A DNA stretch of 64,000 nucleotides from Roseivirga sp. (GTDB lineage: Bacteria; Bacteroidota; Bacteroidia; Cytophagales; Cyclobacteriaceae): the NCBI GenBank assembly GCA_029262895.1, contig JAJCYM010000094.1:62001-126000 (forward strand), written 5' to 3'. Positions 44,076 to 51,841 of the stretch are shown in pieces. Position 1 is the stretch's first letter; every line of letters begins with the position of its first letter. The notes under the pieces are model-generated. The model had not been told where the DNA came from and searched no databases. It was given only the letters and a program-made list of their open reading frames with translations. The position numbers and the translations under genes were made by a program.

Positions 44076-44734
44076 TGGCAAGGCAGAAATTAAAACGATT
44101 CACGGAGCTTGCCGGCTTATCCAACCTCTTCGAAGGGGATGATGCGATTAAAACGGACTTAAAGTCGAATTGGAACAAGGAGGTTTTCAAGAATCAGAAC
44201 CCTATAACCGTGGAATTCGGTTGTGGTAGAGGTGAATACAGTGTTGGACTTGCGAGAATAAATCCGGACAGTAATTTTCTTGGTGTAGATGTTAAAGGAG
44301 ATCGGCTCTGGGTGGGAGCCACTAAAGCCTTGGAGGAAGGCCTAAACAATGTGGCTTTTCTTAGGGCTCAGGTGGAGAATATTGAGACGTTTTTGGGTGA
44401 AAATGAAGTCAGTTCAATATGGATCACATTTCCCGATCCTCGCCCTAAAGATCGGGATATCAAAAGGCGATTGACTTCACCACGTTTTCTGGAATATTAC
44501 AAAAAACTAATAAGACCAGATGGTGTTGTTTACTTTAAAACTGACAATATGGCCTTGTTTCAGTATACGCTTGAGGTGCTCAAGGAAAGAAAAGACATTA
44601 GGGATTTAGAACATACTACTAACCTCTATTCATCAAAATACATGGATGAGCATCATGGGATAAAAACCAAATTTGAACATAAATTTTACGACCTTGGTGA
44701 GAATATAAAGTACCTAAAATTTAAATTTCAGTAA
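44075..44734 (+). CDS. trmB: tRNA (guanine-N7-)-methyltransferase
   Basis: 219 residues. Methylates N7 of G46 in tRNA variable loops with S-adenosylmethionine. The SAM site is VEFGCGRGEYSVGLAR, followed by FLGVDVKGDRLWVGA and the TrmB signature SSIWITFPDPRPKDRDIKRRLTSPRFLEYY. The end EHKFYDLGENIKYLKFKF is typical. It is joined to folC before it and the PAP2 gene after it by one-base overlaps. Confidence 0.94.
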   Translation: MARQKLKRFTELAGLSNLFEGDDAIKTDLKSNWNKEVFKNQNPITVEFGCGRGEYSVGLARINPDSNFLGVDVKGDRLWVGATKALEEGLNNVAFLRAQVENIETFLGENEVSSIWITFPDPRPKDRDIKRRLTSPRFLEYYKKLIRPDGVVYFKTDNMALFQYTLEVLKERKDIRDLEHTTNLYSSKYMDEHHGIKTKFEHKFYDLGENIKYLKFKFQ

Positions 44735-45378
44735 TGAGCAGGTTAGTCTTTATGAGCAAAGGGTTGCAGTGGATAGTTGCTAGCTATATTATGTTGGTAG
44801 GTTTGCTCATTTTGTTTAAGAACCACGGGGATGTAGTGCTATGGTTCAACGCTCGCCATACCCCGCTACTGGATACTTTTTTTAAATACACTACCTATCT
44901 GGGAGATGGGTTGCTTTTAGGTATCGTAGCACTTATTGTCCTCTTTAGAAACTACTACAGCTTTTTTGTTTTGATCATCGCCATTGCTTTGCAAACGGCT
45001 TTTGTTCATCTATTCAAACAATGGTTGGCTGCCGGAGAACCTCGTCCTAAAACGTTCTTTGCGGATAGGATAGGAGAGCTCAACTTTGTAGAAGGGGTCA
45101 ACGTAAGTGCCTATAATAGTTTCCCCTCTGGGCACACAGCATCAGCTTTCGTTTTGGCCACCTTTCTGATTTTGATTACACCAAATAAAGCCTTAAAGGT
45201 TGTGATTTTGATCGTGGCAATACTCGTGGGAATTTCCAGAGTTTATTTACTGCAGCACTTTTTGATTGACATCTATATCGGCTCTGTTTTTGGAATGCTC
45301 TCCGTGTTTTTAGCCTGGTGGTATATGCTTCGTTATCAGGGTAAAATAGGTCTGGAAAGAGGTCTGCTAAAGAAGTAA
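44734..45378 (+). CDS. PAP2-family membrane phosphatase
   Basis: 214 residues with about six TM segments. The three phosphatase motifs are complete: KQWLAAGEPRPKTFF (motif 1), SFPSGHTASAF (motif 2) and SRVYLLQHFLIDIYIGS (motif 3, with nucleophile His). Members remove phosphate from undecaprenyl diphosphate or phosphatidic acid and similar lipids on the outer face of the inner membrane. The substrate here is not fixed by sequence. Last gene of the folC-trmB unit. Confidence 0.92.
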   Translation: MSRLVFMSKGLQWIVASYIMLVGLLILFKNHGDVVLWFNARHTPLLDTFFKYTTYLGDGLLLGIVALIVLFRNYYSFFVLIIAIALQTAFVHLFKQWLAAGEPRPKTFFADRIGELNFVEGVNVSAYNSFPSGHTASAFVLATFLILITPNKALKVVILIVAILVGISRVYLLQHFLIDIYIGSVFGMLSVFLAWWYMLRYQGKIGLERGLLKK

Positions 45379-45390
45379 GGTCCGACTCTA

Positions 45391-45411
45391 TTATGTAATA
45401 GCGGCCGTAAT
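45391..45411. repeat. Fragment of the dispersed repeat family
   Basis: Matches the left inner part of the 11278-11444 element (TTATGTAATAG then GG.CGTAAT, about 19 of 21 bases). It directly precedes the 135-bp element at 45419. Confidence 0.5.
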
Positions 45412-45418
45412 CTGCCTA

Positions 45419-45553
45419 GCGAATTCTAAAAAATTACGATGTAGAAAATGGTTGAAACCATTGGTTTCAGACGATAGCACAATAGCCCAGGGTTTAAACC
45501 TTGGGCTAAGCAGTCAGAGTTCTCAAAATCTTTGTCAATGCCTTAGAATTCGC
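45419..45553. repeat. 135-bp MITE-like element with terminal inverted repeats
   Basis: Ends are perfect 11-bp inverted repeats, GCGAATTCTAA (45419-45429) and TTAGAATTCGC (45543-45553). Inside are two more palindromes: TGAAACC-ATT-GGTTTCA (about 45453-45470) and AGCCCAGGGTTT / AAACCTTGGGCT (45484-45507, one mismatch). No reading frame. It ends 2 bases before the stop codon of the GT39 gene. Confidence 0.7.
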
Positions 45554-45555
45554 AT

Positions 45556-47133
45556 TCAATAACCCCAACGCATAATCAAGGTCTTTGGGTTTTCAAATGT
45601 ATCCCTGGCTTCGGTCACATATTCAAGTGCTTCAATTTCCTCTAGCTCATCTCGATATTGCGTTCTTGAAATCACATAACCTTTGCTGTACTTTTGCATT
45701 TGTGCCTTCAGATCCGCTAACCCGGCATACTTTGGAATATGCCTTTGAAGTGAGAACACAAAAGCGGCATTGACCGCTTTATAGGAAACCACTTCCTCGG
45801 ATGTGTCGATATAGGGCAATGTCTTTCGAACGGGGTTCTCCGCATCTACCTTCGGAAACGCTATATAAAAGAACAATATAGTAGTGACCAGCCATGAAGC
45901 AGTGCTCATAAAAATAAGCCGATCTAAGTCCCGGGCTTTAACTAGTTGATAGATCAAGTAAATACCTGTGGCCGACAGGGGAACAAAGTACCAGGCCAAT
46001 TCAGTAAGATGATTGAGAGATTTGTCTGCCTGAATCCCAAAGTAGATGCCTATCGGAAATCCAACCAGCAGAATTGCATAGGCCCAAAGCCCAAGACGGT
46101 TCCATTTATTGTCAAACCAACTTACTTTGATTTTGCTCAGGTAAACACCAAGCAATACGGCCAATAGCGGGTAGGCAGGAGTAGTGTAATTAGGTAATTT
46201 GGTGCTGCTAATCGCAAAGAATCCTACAATGATGATGATAGCCGAGAGCAGGAAGAGCACAGCTGAATTCTCTTTTCGCGTTGCCCAGGCACTTTTTAAA
46301 GATTGAAAAACAAAAGGTGCGAAGGTGAGCATGCCCAGCAAAAAGACATAGGCAAAGGTGAGCAAGAAGATACCCTGATGTCCTTCCATTGGCTCAGAGA
46401 AACGATCGAAATTATGCTTAAAAAAGAAATCATCAGTCCATACGCCATTGGTACGAATGTGAACCTGGTAATACCATGGAAAGGCTATGCCAATAGAGAG
46501 AATAACTCCCATTATAGGTTGAAGGCGAATGATAGTGGCCAGTTTAAAATCTCTGTTTAACAGTAAGAAAAGAACTACGGAGAGACCTGCGAGTCCCAAT
46601 GCGACTGGACCTTTGGTGAGCAGACCGCAGCCTATGGCAAAATAGAAGGCTAATAACTGCCATTTGTTATTACTCTGATAGGCATTATAAAATGAGAAAA
46701 ATGCCCAGGTCATAAAGAATATCAGGTAGGGATCAGGCACCGACATATGGAATTGCAATGCGGCATGCAAGGAGCTGATAAGTACCAATGCTGAGAGCAG
46801 CGCTGCTCTTTGCCCAAAATGTTTGAATGCAAAAAGAAACACAAGCAAGACCGTCATGACTCCAGCGACAGAGGAAAAGAAACGTGCGCCAAATGCATTC
46901 ACTCCAAATATTTTATAACCCGTGGCCATAAAATAATAATGCAGCGGGGGCTTGTCTGTTCTTAGCTCATAATTGTAATAGGGAACTACATAGTTGCCGC
47001 TTTCAAACATTTCTCTGGCCGCCTCAGCATTTTTGGCCTCATCCAAGGCATAAACATCCAAACCACCAATGTTTGCGAACATTACCGCAACTGAAAGGGC
47101 CAGAACTAAAAGAAGTGAACGCTGCTTATTCAT
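45556..47133 (-). CDS. GT39/ArnT-like membrane glycosyltransferase
   Basis: 525 residues, 11-12 TM segments. The first periplasmic loop carries GLDVYALDEAKNAEAAREMFESGNYVVPYYN, with the acidic pair DE expected for the active site of this GT-C fold, followed by ELRTDKPPLHYYFMATGYKIFG. Such enzymes use undecaprenyl-phosphate sugars as donors to modify lipid A, glycans or proteins on the periplasmic side. The GT2 enzyme at 47258, transcribed divergently, may make the lipid-linked donor. Confidence 0.9.
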   Translation of the reverse strand: MNKQRSLLLVLALSVAVMFANIGGLDVYALDEAKNAEAAREMFESGNYVVPYYNYELRTDKPPLHYYFMATGYKIFGVNAFGARFFSSVAGVMTVLLVFLFAFKHFGQRAALLSALVLISSLHAALQFHMSVPDPYLIFFMTWAFFSFYNAYQSNNKWQLLAFYFAIGCGLLTKGPVALGLAGLSVVLFLLLNRDFKLATIIRLQPIMGVILSIGIAFPWYYQVHIRTNGVWTDDFFFKHNFDRFSEPMEGHQGIFLLTFAYVFLLGMLTFAPFVFQSLKSAWATRKENSAVLFLLSAIIIIVGFFAISSTKLPNYTTPAYPLLAVLLGVYLSKIKVSWFDNKWNRLGLWAYAILLVGFPIGIYFGIQADKSLNHLTELAWYFVPLSATGIYLIYQLVKARDLDRLIFMSTASWLVTTILFFYIAFPKVDAENPVRKTLPYIDTSEEVVSYKAVNAAFVFSLQRHIPKYAGLADLKAQMQKYSKGYVISRTQYRDELEEIEALEYVTEARDTFENPKTLIMRWGY

Positions 47134-47257
47134 GTTGGCTGCAAAACTAAGGTTTTATTGGTTGGAACTTTAAACTTTAAACATCAAAACCTAGAACCAT
47201 TGACCTATTAGGTAATTCCTGTGAATCTGGTTTAATTTGCACTTTGAAAATCCGGGC

Positions 47258-48196
47258 ATGAAATTATCTGTAGTCGTATCGGTTTACAACGAAGAAGACA
47301 ATGTAATTCCATTGTGTGAAAAGGAATATGAGGCCCTTGAAGGGATTGATTATGAATTAATCCTGGTTGATGATGGATCCACTGATAAAACAGTAGAGAA
47401 CGTCCGAAAAGTAGCGAATAGCAGAACCAAGCTGTTAATCTTCAATAGAAATTACGGACAGAGCACCGCAATGTCTGCCGGCATTGACGAAGCCCAGGGA
47501 GATTATATCGTGACCATGGATGGTGATTTGCAAAATGATCCATCAGACATACCGGCCATGATGGCCAAATTGGAAGAGTCAGGTATGGATGTGGTAGCCG
47601 GAGTAAGGGCCAATCGAAAAGATGGTTTTGTACTGCGCAAGTTCCCAAGCAAAATTGCGAATTGGATCATCAGAAGAACTACCGATGTACGACTCAGTGA
47701 TTATGGCTGCTCCTTAAGAATCTACAAAAAGGACATTGCCAAAAATCTGGGCCTTTATGGTGAACTGCATCGTTTCATTCCTGTTTTGGCCAAGCTCCAG
47801 GGTGCCGAAATGACGGAAGTGAATGTGAAGCACCATGCTCGACAACATGGAGAATCCAAATATGGAATCAATAGGACCTTCCGCGTAATGGCGGATTTAA
47901 TCCTTATGATATTTTTCCAGAAATACTCCAGGAGGCCAATGCACCTTTTTGGCGGTTGGGGTATCATCACATTTATGATTGGATTTCTAATTGATCTATA
48001 TCTGGTTATTTACAAGTTTGCCACCGGAGAAGATATATGGGGAAGACCATTGCTCTTACTTGGTTCAATACTGATTCTGGCAGGAATCCAGTTTATCACT
48101 GTTGGAATTATTGCTGAGATTATGATGAGAACCTATTTTGAATCTCAGAATAAGAAGACCTATAGACTTAAAGAAGTTTTCGTTGGAAAAGACTAA
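47258..48196 (+). CDS. GT2 glycosyltransferase, DPM1/GtrB type
   Basis: 312 residues from the ATG at 47258; an upstream in-frame TTG adds seven residues of doubtful value. GT-A domain (1-225) with VVVSVYNEEDNV, LILVDDGSTDKT, MDGDLQNDPSDIPAM (metal-binding acidic motif) and the late RQHGESKYGINRTFRV, followed by two C-terminal TM segments. This matches polyprenyl-phosphate sugar transferases that load a sugar onto undecaprenyl phosphate for use by GT-C enzymes. It overlaps the next gene by 14 bases. Confidence 0.92.
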   Translation: MKLSVVVSVYNEEDNVIPLCEKEYEALEGIDYELILVDDGSTDKTVENVRKVANSRTKLLIFNRNYGQSTAMSAGIDEAQGDYIVTMDGDLQNDPSDIPAMMAKLEESGMDVVAGVRANRKDGFVLRKFPSKIANWIIRRTTDVRLSDYGCSLRIYKKDIAKNLGLYGELHRFIPVLAKLQGAEMTEVNVKHHARQHGESKYGINRTFRVMADLILMIFFQKYSRRPMHLFGGWGIITFMIGFLIDLYLVIYKFATGEDIWGRPLLLLGSILILAGIQFITVGIIAEIMMRTYFESQNKKTYRLKEVFVGKD

Positions 48197-49070
48197 GCTC
48201 AAAAAGAGGCTTATGCTTTTTCTCAAGATTGCCATAGCTGCTGTGGCAATCTATTTTGTAGTTAACTCCATTGATCTTAATAAAACCAAAGAATTAATTC
48301 TTAATGCTAATCCGGGCTGGTTATTGGTAGCTCTCGTTTTATTCAATGCTTCCAAAATATTAAGTGCTTTCAGGCTTAATTACTTTTTTAAATCCCTCGG
48401 CTTGGATTTGGAACCAGTATATAATCTTAAGTTGTATTACGTGGGGATGCTGTACAACCAGTTTTTGCCTGGCGGAATTGGCGGAGATGGTTATAAGGTT
48501 TACCTGCTCAAGAAAAAATTCAACACTCCGATGAAAGGCTTGATTACAGCCACCTTGCTGGACAGGCTGAGTGGTGGGGTTGCACTCGGCTTCCTGATGT
48601 TGCTTTTGGCAATTCTTGGAACCGGACATGAGGTTGTTGGAGGGTTCAATTGGCTACTTTGGCCCGGAGTCATTTTGGCTTTTCCTGTTTACTATTTGCT
48701 GGTGCATTATTTGTTTCCGAAGTACAAGACCTTCAGAAGCATCACGAGCATCCAGGCAATTGGGGTTCAGGGTTTACAAGTGGCTGCCGCTTACTTTATT
48801 TTGCTTGCCTTAGGCGTTGATGGTAGTTTTATAGACTATTTCACGCTGTTCTTACTAAGCTCCATTGCAGCATTATTGCCTATTTCTGCTCCAGGAGGAA
48901 TTGGGGTTAGAGAATATGTAATGACGATAGGGGCTCCACTTTTGCTTTTGGATCAAAACTCAGCGGTTGCCTTAACGGGGCTTTTCTATTTAATCAGCCT
49001 ATTCAGTGCGGGGTTCGGCCTTTTTTTCAACCGTTCCTTTAAAATTGAAAAAGGGGATATAGAGAATTAG
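48183..49070 (+). CDS. UPF0104/LPG-synthase-TM family membrane protein
   Basis: 295 residues from the TTG at 48183, or 285 from the ATG at 48213; the longer frame from 48138 would bury itself in the GT2 gene. About eight TM segments. Family marks are LNANPGWLLVALVLFNASKILSAFRLNYFF, GMLYNQFLPGGIGGDGYKVYLLKK, LLDRLSGGVALGFL and PISAPGGIGVREYVM. These proteins are related to the membrane half of MprF and are thought to move or anchor lipids. The overlap with the GT2 gene suggests a shared lipid-glycan pathway. Confidence 0.87.
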   Translation: MEKTKLKKRLMLFLKIAIAAVAIYFVVNSIDLNKTKELILNANPGWLLVALVLFNASKILSAFRLNYFFKSLGLDLEPVYNLKLYYVGMLYNQFLPGGIGGDGYKVYLLKKKFNTPMKGLITATLLDRLSGGVALGFLMLLLAILGTGHEVVGGFNWLLWPGVILAFPVYYLLVHYLFPKYKTFRSITSIQAIGVQGLQVAAAYFILLALGVDGSFIDYFTLFLLSSIAALLPISAPGGIGVREYVMTIGAPLLLLDQNSAVALTGLFYLISLFSAGFGLFFNRSFKIEKGDIEN

Positions 49071-49082
49071 ACTTGCCTCTTT

Positions 49083-49126
49083 AACTCGGTTTATGTAATA
49101 GAAAGTCTATTGGATTATCCGGGTTT
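49083..49126. repeat. Dispersed repeat, compact copy
   Basis: Holds both ends of the 11278-11444 element fused: AACTCGGTTTATGTAATAG (49083-49101) and CTATTGGATTATCCGGGTT (starting 49108). Its last bases provide the TAA stop of the phosphatase gene at 49125. Confidence 0.6.
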
Positions 49127-49619
49127 AATAAGACATCAACGTCACAGTTCCTTTCCCAATGCTTGAGATGGTTACCACAAAAATCTTGTCGTATTCACTC
49201 TCACTTAGGTTTTCAAACTGCTTATTGCCTAAAAGAATATTAGCAACAACGGGAGTAGTATTAGAATGTCCTGAGACAACAATGGTTTTCCCTTTGTACT
49301 TCTCATACATGGAATTGATAAACTCCCTTCCTCTGGGGTTGTATTCTTCAACGTCAAGACCTTTCAGTGAAGCTAAAGGGGAGACCGTATTCCTGGTTCT
49401 TTTGAATGGTGTTGAATAGATAGCACCTATATCGGCTTTGGCCAAAAGTACACTCAAACGGTTCGCCCTATCAGTTCCTTCGGCTGTCAATCCAGGGTTG
49501 TTAGTGCCGTCATTGGCCTTTTCGGCATGCCTGACTAAGATAAATGTGGTGAGATCATCCTGAGCAAAGGCAACAGAGGTGGATGCAACTAAAAGGAGGA
49601 GTATTACGAGTTTTTTCAT
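49125..49619 (-). CDS. Exported histidine phosphatase (phosphoglycerate mutase-like)
   Basis: 164 residues from the ATG at 49619; the frame runs to 49655, but the signal peptide MKKLVILLLLVASTSVAFAQ begins here. The motifs FILVRHAEKAND (RHG motif with catalytic His), IYSTPFKRTRNTVSPLA and VVSGHSNTTPVVAN (second His) are complete. The fold removes phosphate from small molecules, peptides or sugars. Export points to a periplasmic substrate. Its stop codon lies inside the dispersed repeat at 49083-49126, which suggests that the repeat inserted at or near the 3' end. Confidence 0.9.
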   Translation of the reverse strand: MKKLVILLLLVASTSVAFAQDDLTTFILVRHAEKANDGTNNPGLTAEGTDRANRLSVLLAKADIGAIYSTPFKRTRNTVSPLASLKGLDVEEYNPRGREFINSMYEKYKGKTIVVSGHSNTTPVVANILLGNKQFENLSESEYDKIFVVTISSIGKGTVTLMSY

Positions 49620-49746
49620 GTTAATATACTTGAGTTTGTGTCTGGCCCTTATCAATCAAGGAACGTTTGAAACCAGTTATTTGGATAAATTAAGACTATT
49701 TATTTGAGAAACCCGATTGAAATAGGATTTACCAGTAATAAGCCCT

Positions 49747-50352
49747 TTAAACGGTATCATCAATTTCCAGGACTTCTAGAATATCTGCCATCTCATCAAA
49801 GTCTTTGAGCCCTGGCTTGATCTCATCACCTCCTTTAATCGCAATACCTTTGATGGTGCTGGTGCTGACAAAATGATTCACCGAATCGGCATCGAAGCCA
49901 AACCCCACCACGATGGGGTAATTACTGGTAAGTTCCAATAAATCCGGACTCAGTTGGCCCGCATAAAAGGATTCAATCAAAAAGTAGCTGACCTGATCTT
50001 TTAGTGATGCTAAGAGATCGGCCGTTATCATGGCGATATCAATCCTGAGTATCACTGGTAAGCCGCATTGGGCAGCTAATTCCACCTGTTTAGGGCTTGA
50101 GACCTGAACAGCATCTAATGGATAGCCATCTATTAGGTCTGCAATGTCCACAGCACTGGCATTATCGATTTCACCAACATATTCAACCCCGGAAAGCCAG
50201 TCTGAAATTTCTTTAAACTTTTGAATATCAGTATAGTTAGGACTTCTAGATTCAATGTTAAATCCAAGCTGATTTACTTCCATTCCCGCACAGTATCGCG
50301 CATCGCTCAAATTGTTAACCCCACTTATCTTAACGAATGTTTTTAATGCCAT
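49747..50352 (-). CDS. TrpF-like TIM-barrel protein, lacking the usual catalytic Cys
   Basis: 201 residues. The N-terminus FVKISGVNNLSDARYCAGMEVNQLGFN follows the phosphoribosylanthranilate isomerase pattern, normally KICG; here the Cys that acts as general base in TrpF is Ser. Further barrel strands AVQVSSPKQVELAAQCG, VILRID, YFLIESF, YPIVVGFGFDADSV and GIAIKGGDEIKPGLKDFDEM are present, and the phosphate-binding end resembles TrpF. It is not next to other trp genes. It may be a TrpF relative with another role or lower activity. Confidence 0.75.
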   Translation of the reverse strand: MALKTFVKISGVNNLSDARYCAGMEVNQLGFNIESRSPNYTDIQKFKEISDWLSGVEYVGEIDNASAVDIADLIDGYPLDAVQVSSPKQVELAAQCGLPVILRIDIAMITADLLASLKDQVSYFLIESFYAGQLSPDLLELTSNYPIVVGFGFDADSVNHFVSTSTIKGIAIKGGDEIKPGLKDFDEMADILEVLEIDDTV

Positions 50353-50447
50353 ATAGATATCACCAACGCTTTAAATCTTAATTGCTGGCAAAAGTAGTTG
50401 AAATATGACTCTTTTGCAGAAGACAAGGAAGAATCTTGAGCGACAAA

Positions 50448-50975
50448 ATGAAACAGTCAGGTATCATTATTTTCGGGTCCTCCAGAAGTGAGGGAAACAC
50501 CTATCAAATAGGAAAGGCAATTGCCCATAAAACTGATTTGGAGCTAATCGACTTGAATGAACTGAAGATAAGCCCATATGACTACCAACATAAAAATCAA
50601 GATGATGACTTTATGAAATTGGCCGAAAAAATGGTAGCGAAAAGGGTCATTATATTGCTCAGTCCGGTGTATTGGTATACCATGAGCGCGCAAATGAAGA
50701 TATTCATAGACCGGTGGTCTGACTTAGTTACAATACGCAAGGACTTGGGAAGAAAGCTAAAGGGTGTCAAATTGATGACTGTAAGTTGTGGGAGCGATGG
50801 CGTGATTGGAGAGGAGTTTGTATTGCCTTTCAGCCTAAGTGCTAAATATTTGGAAATGGAGTTTGTTGGGAATTTTCACACTTGGAAAGAGGATGGGACA
50901 GCCCTGGACGCTGAGATGATTGATGTGATAGGTGGCATTGCAGACCAGGTCAATACAATAACAAATAAGTTTTAA
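50448..50975 (+). CDS. Flavodoxin-like NAD(P)H-dependent FMN reductase
   Basis: 175 residues from the ATG at 50448 (a TTG four codons before is less likely). Flavodoxin-fold core with the FMN phosphate loop GSSRSEGNTYQIG, then LSPVYWYTMSAQMKIFIDRW, which is the family SPVYW..S..K.FIDR motif, and MTVSCGSDG near the flavin. Such proteins reduce quinones, azo compounds or metal ions. No partner gene is visible. Its TAA stop begins the repeat at 50974. Confidence 0.88.
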   Translation: MKQSGIIIFGSSRSEGNTYQIGKAIAHKTDLELIDLNELKISPYDYQHKNQDDDFMKLAEKMVAKRVIILLSPVYWYTMSAQMKIFIDRWSDLVTIRKDLGRKLKGVKLMTVSCGSDGVIGEEFVLPFSLSAKYLEMEFVGNFHTWKEDGTALDAEMIDVIGGIADQVNTITNKF

Positions 50976-51012
50976 CTGGGTTTATGCCAAAAGGGCGTAA
51001 TGAGAGAGTAAT
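50974..51012. repeat. Fragment of the dispersed repeat family
   Basis: AACTGGGTTTATG followed by GGGCGTAATGAG.GAGTAA resembles the left half of the element at 11278-11320. It begins within the stop codon of the flavodoxin gene. Confidence 0.45.
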
Positions 51013-51076
51013 GAGTTTTAGATTACACTTAAAACTCTATAATTAAGAAAAACTATTTTCGTTAACCTTAAGATTT

Positions 51077-51084
51077 TATCTTTG
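51077..51084 (+). promoter_or_regulatory. TAnnTTTG promoter box before the lipoprotein gene
   Basis: TATCTTTG matches the Bacteroidota -7 consensus exactly and ends 4 bases before the ATG at 51089. This implies a leaderless or near-leaderless transcript. No clear -33 TTTG is seen at the right distance. Confidence 0.4.
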
Positions 51085-51088
51085 TCAT

Positions 51089-51841
51089 ATGACGAAAAAG
51101 GTATTCCTTTCACTGATCCTTGTCCTCATTACGGTATTGGCTTGCAATACCAACAATACTGATTCAACACCGGCCATCGATCCTGATACCGGTAAATCTT
51201 ATTTCTTTCTTGTTGAGGGCAAATACCGAGAATATGAGGTATTCGAAATCAGATACTTCGGAGTAGACATCAGCGACACCTTTAGATTTGAACTCCGGGA
51301 AGAAGTAAGTGGGGCTTTTGAAAGTCCCGGAGGGGAGGTTTCGAATCTTATTCATCGTTTTCGCAGGGGAGATGATACGGAGCCCTGGAGGCTTGACTCG
51401 GTTTGGTCTGCGAGGGCTGATTTGGACAAAGCGGTATCTGTAGAAAACAATAAACCGATAGTTAAAATGGTCTTCCCAGTGATCACGGGTAGAATCTGGG
51501 ATGGTAATTTATTTAACACCGGTGGACAAGATACCTTCGAGATCAAGACTTTTAACCAAAACTTCAATGTTCCTAACAGCCTGACCTCTTTTACTGAGGC
51601 CATGGTAATTGAGCAACACAACGAACAAGATGACAACAATGGCGAATTTGAATTCCCCGTGACTTTCAGAGATATAAGAAGAGAGGTGTATGCCGACAGC
51701 ATAGGCCTGGTATTCAAGGAATATAATGTTGTTCAATTTTGTACTGTTGGAGCTTGTTTGCGACAGGGAATTATACAAACAGGTCGTTTTTATCGTGAAA
51801 TATTAATAGCCCATGGCACAATTGGCGAGGAGGGCGGTTAG
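51089..51841 (+). CDS. Lipoprotein of unknown function
   Basis: 250 residues. The lipoprotein signal MTKKVFLSLILVLITVLAC has the modified Cys at 19. The mature part is rich in beta strands (YFFLVEGKYREYEVFEIRYFG, IVKMVFPVITGRIWDGNLFN, FPVTFRDIRREVYADSIGLVFKEYNVVQFC), which suggests a surface or periplasmic beta sandwich. Not recognised as a known family. It overlaps the subtilase gene by 29 bases, so the two are co-expressed; the lipoprotein may serve the protease on the cell surface (inference). Confidence 0.75.
   Translation: MTKKVFLSLILVLITVLACNTNNTDSTPAIDPDTGKSYFFLVEGKYREYEVFEIRYFGVDISDTFRFELREEVSGAFESPGGEVSNLIHRFRRGDDTEPWRLDSVWSARADLDKAVSVENNKPIVKMVFPVITGRIWDGNLFNTGGQDTFEIKTFNQNFNVPNSLTSFTEAMVIEQHNEQDDNNGEFEFPVTFRDIRREVYADSIGLVFKEYNVVQFCTVGACLRQGIIQTGRFYREILIAHGTIGEEGG

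Noticed and set aside
49747-50352. Call as trpF
   Set aside because: Catalytic Cys position is Ser and no trp genes are near, so the symbol was withheld.
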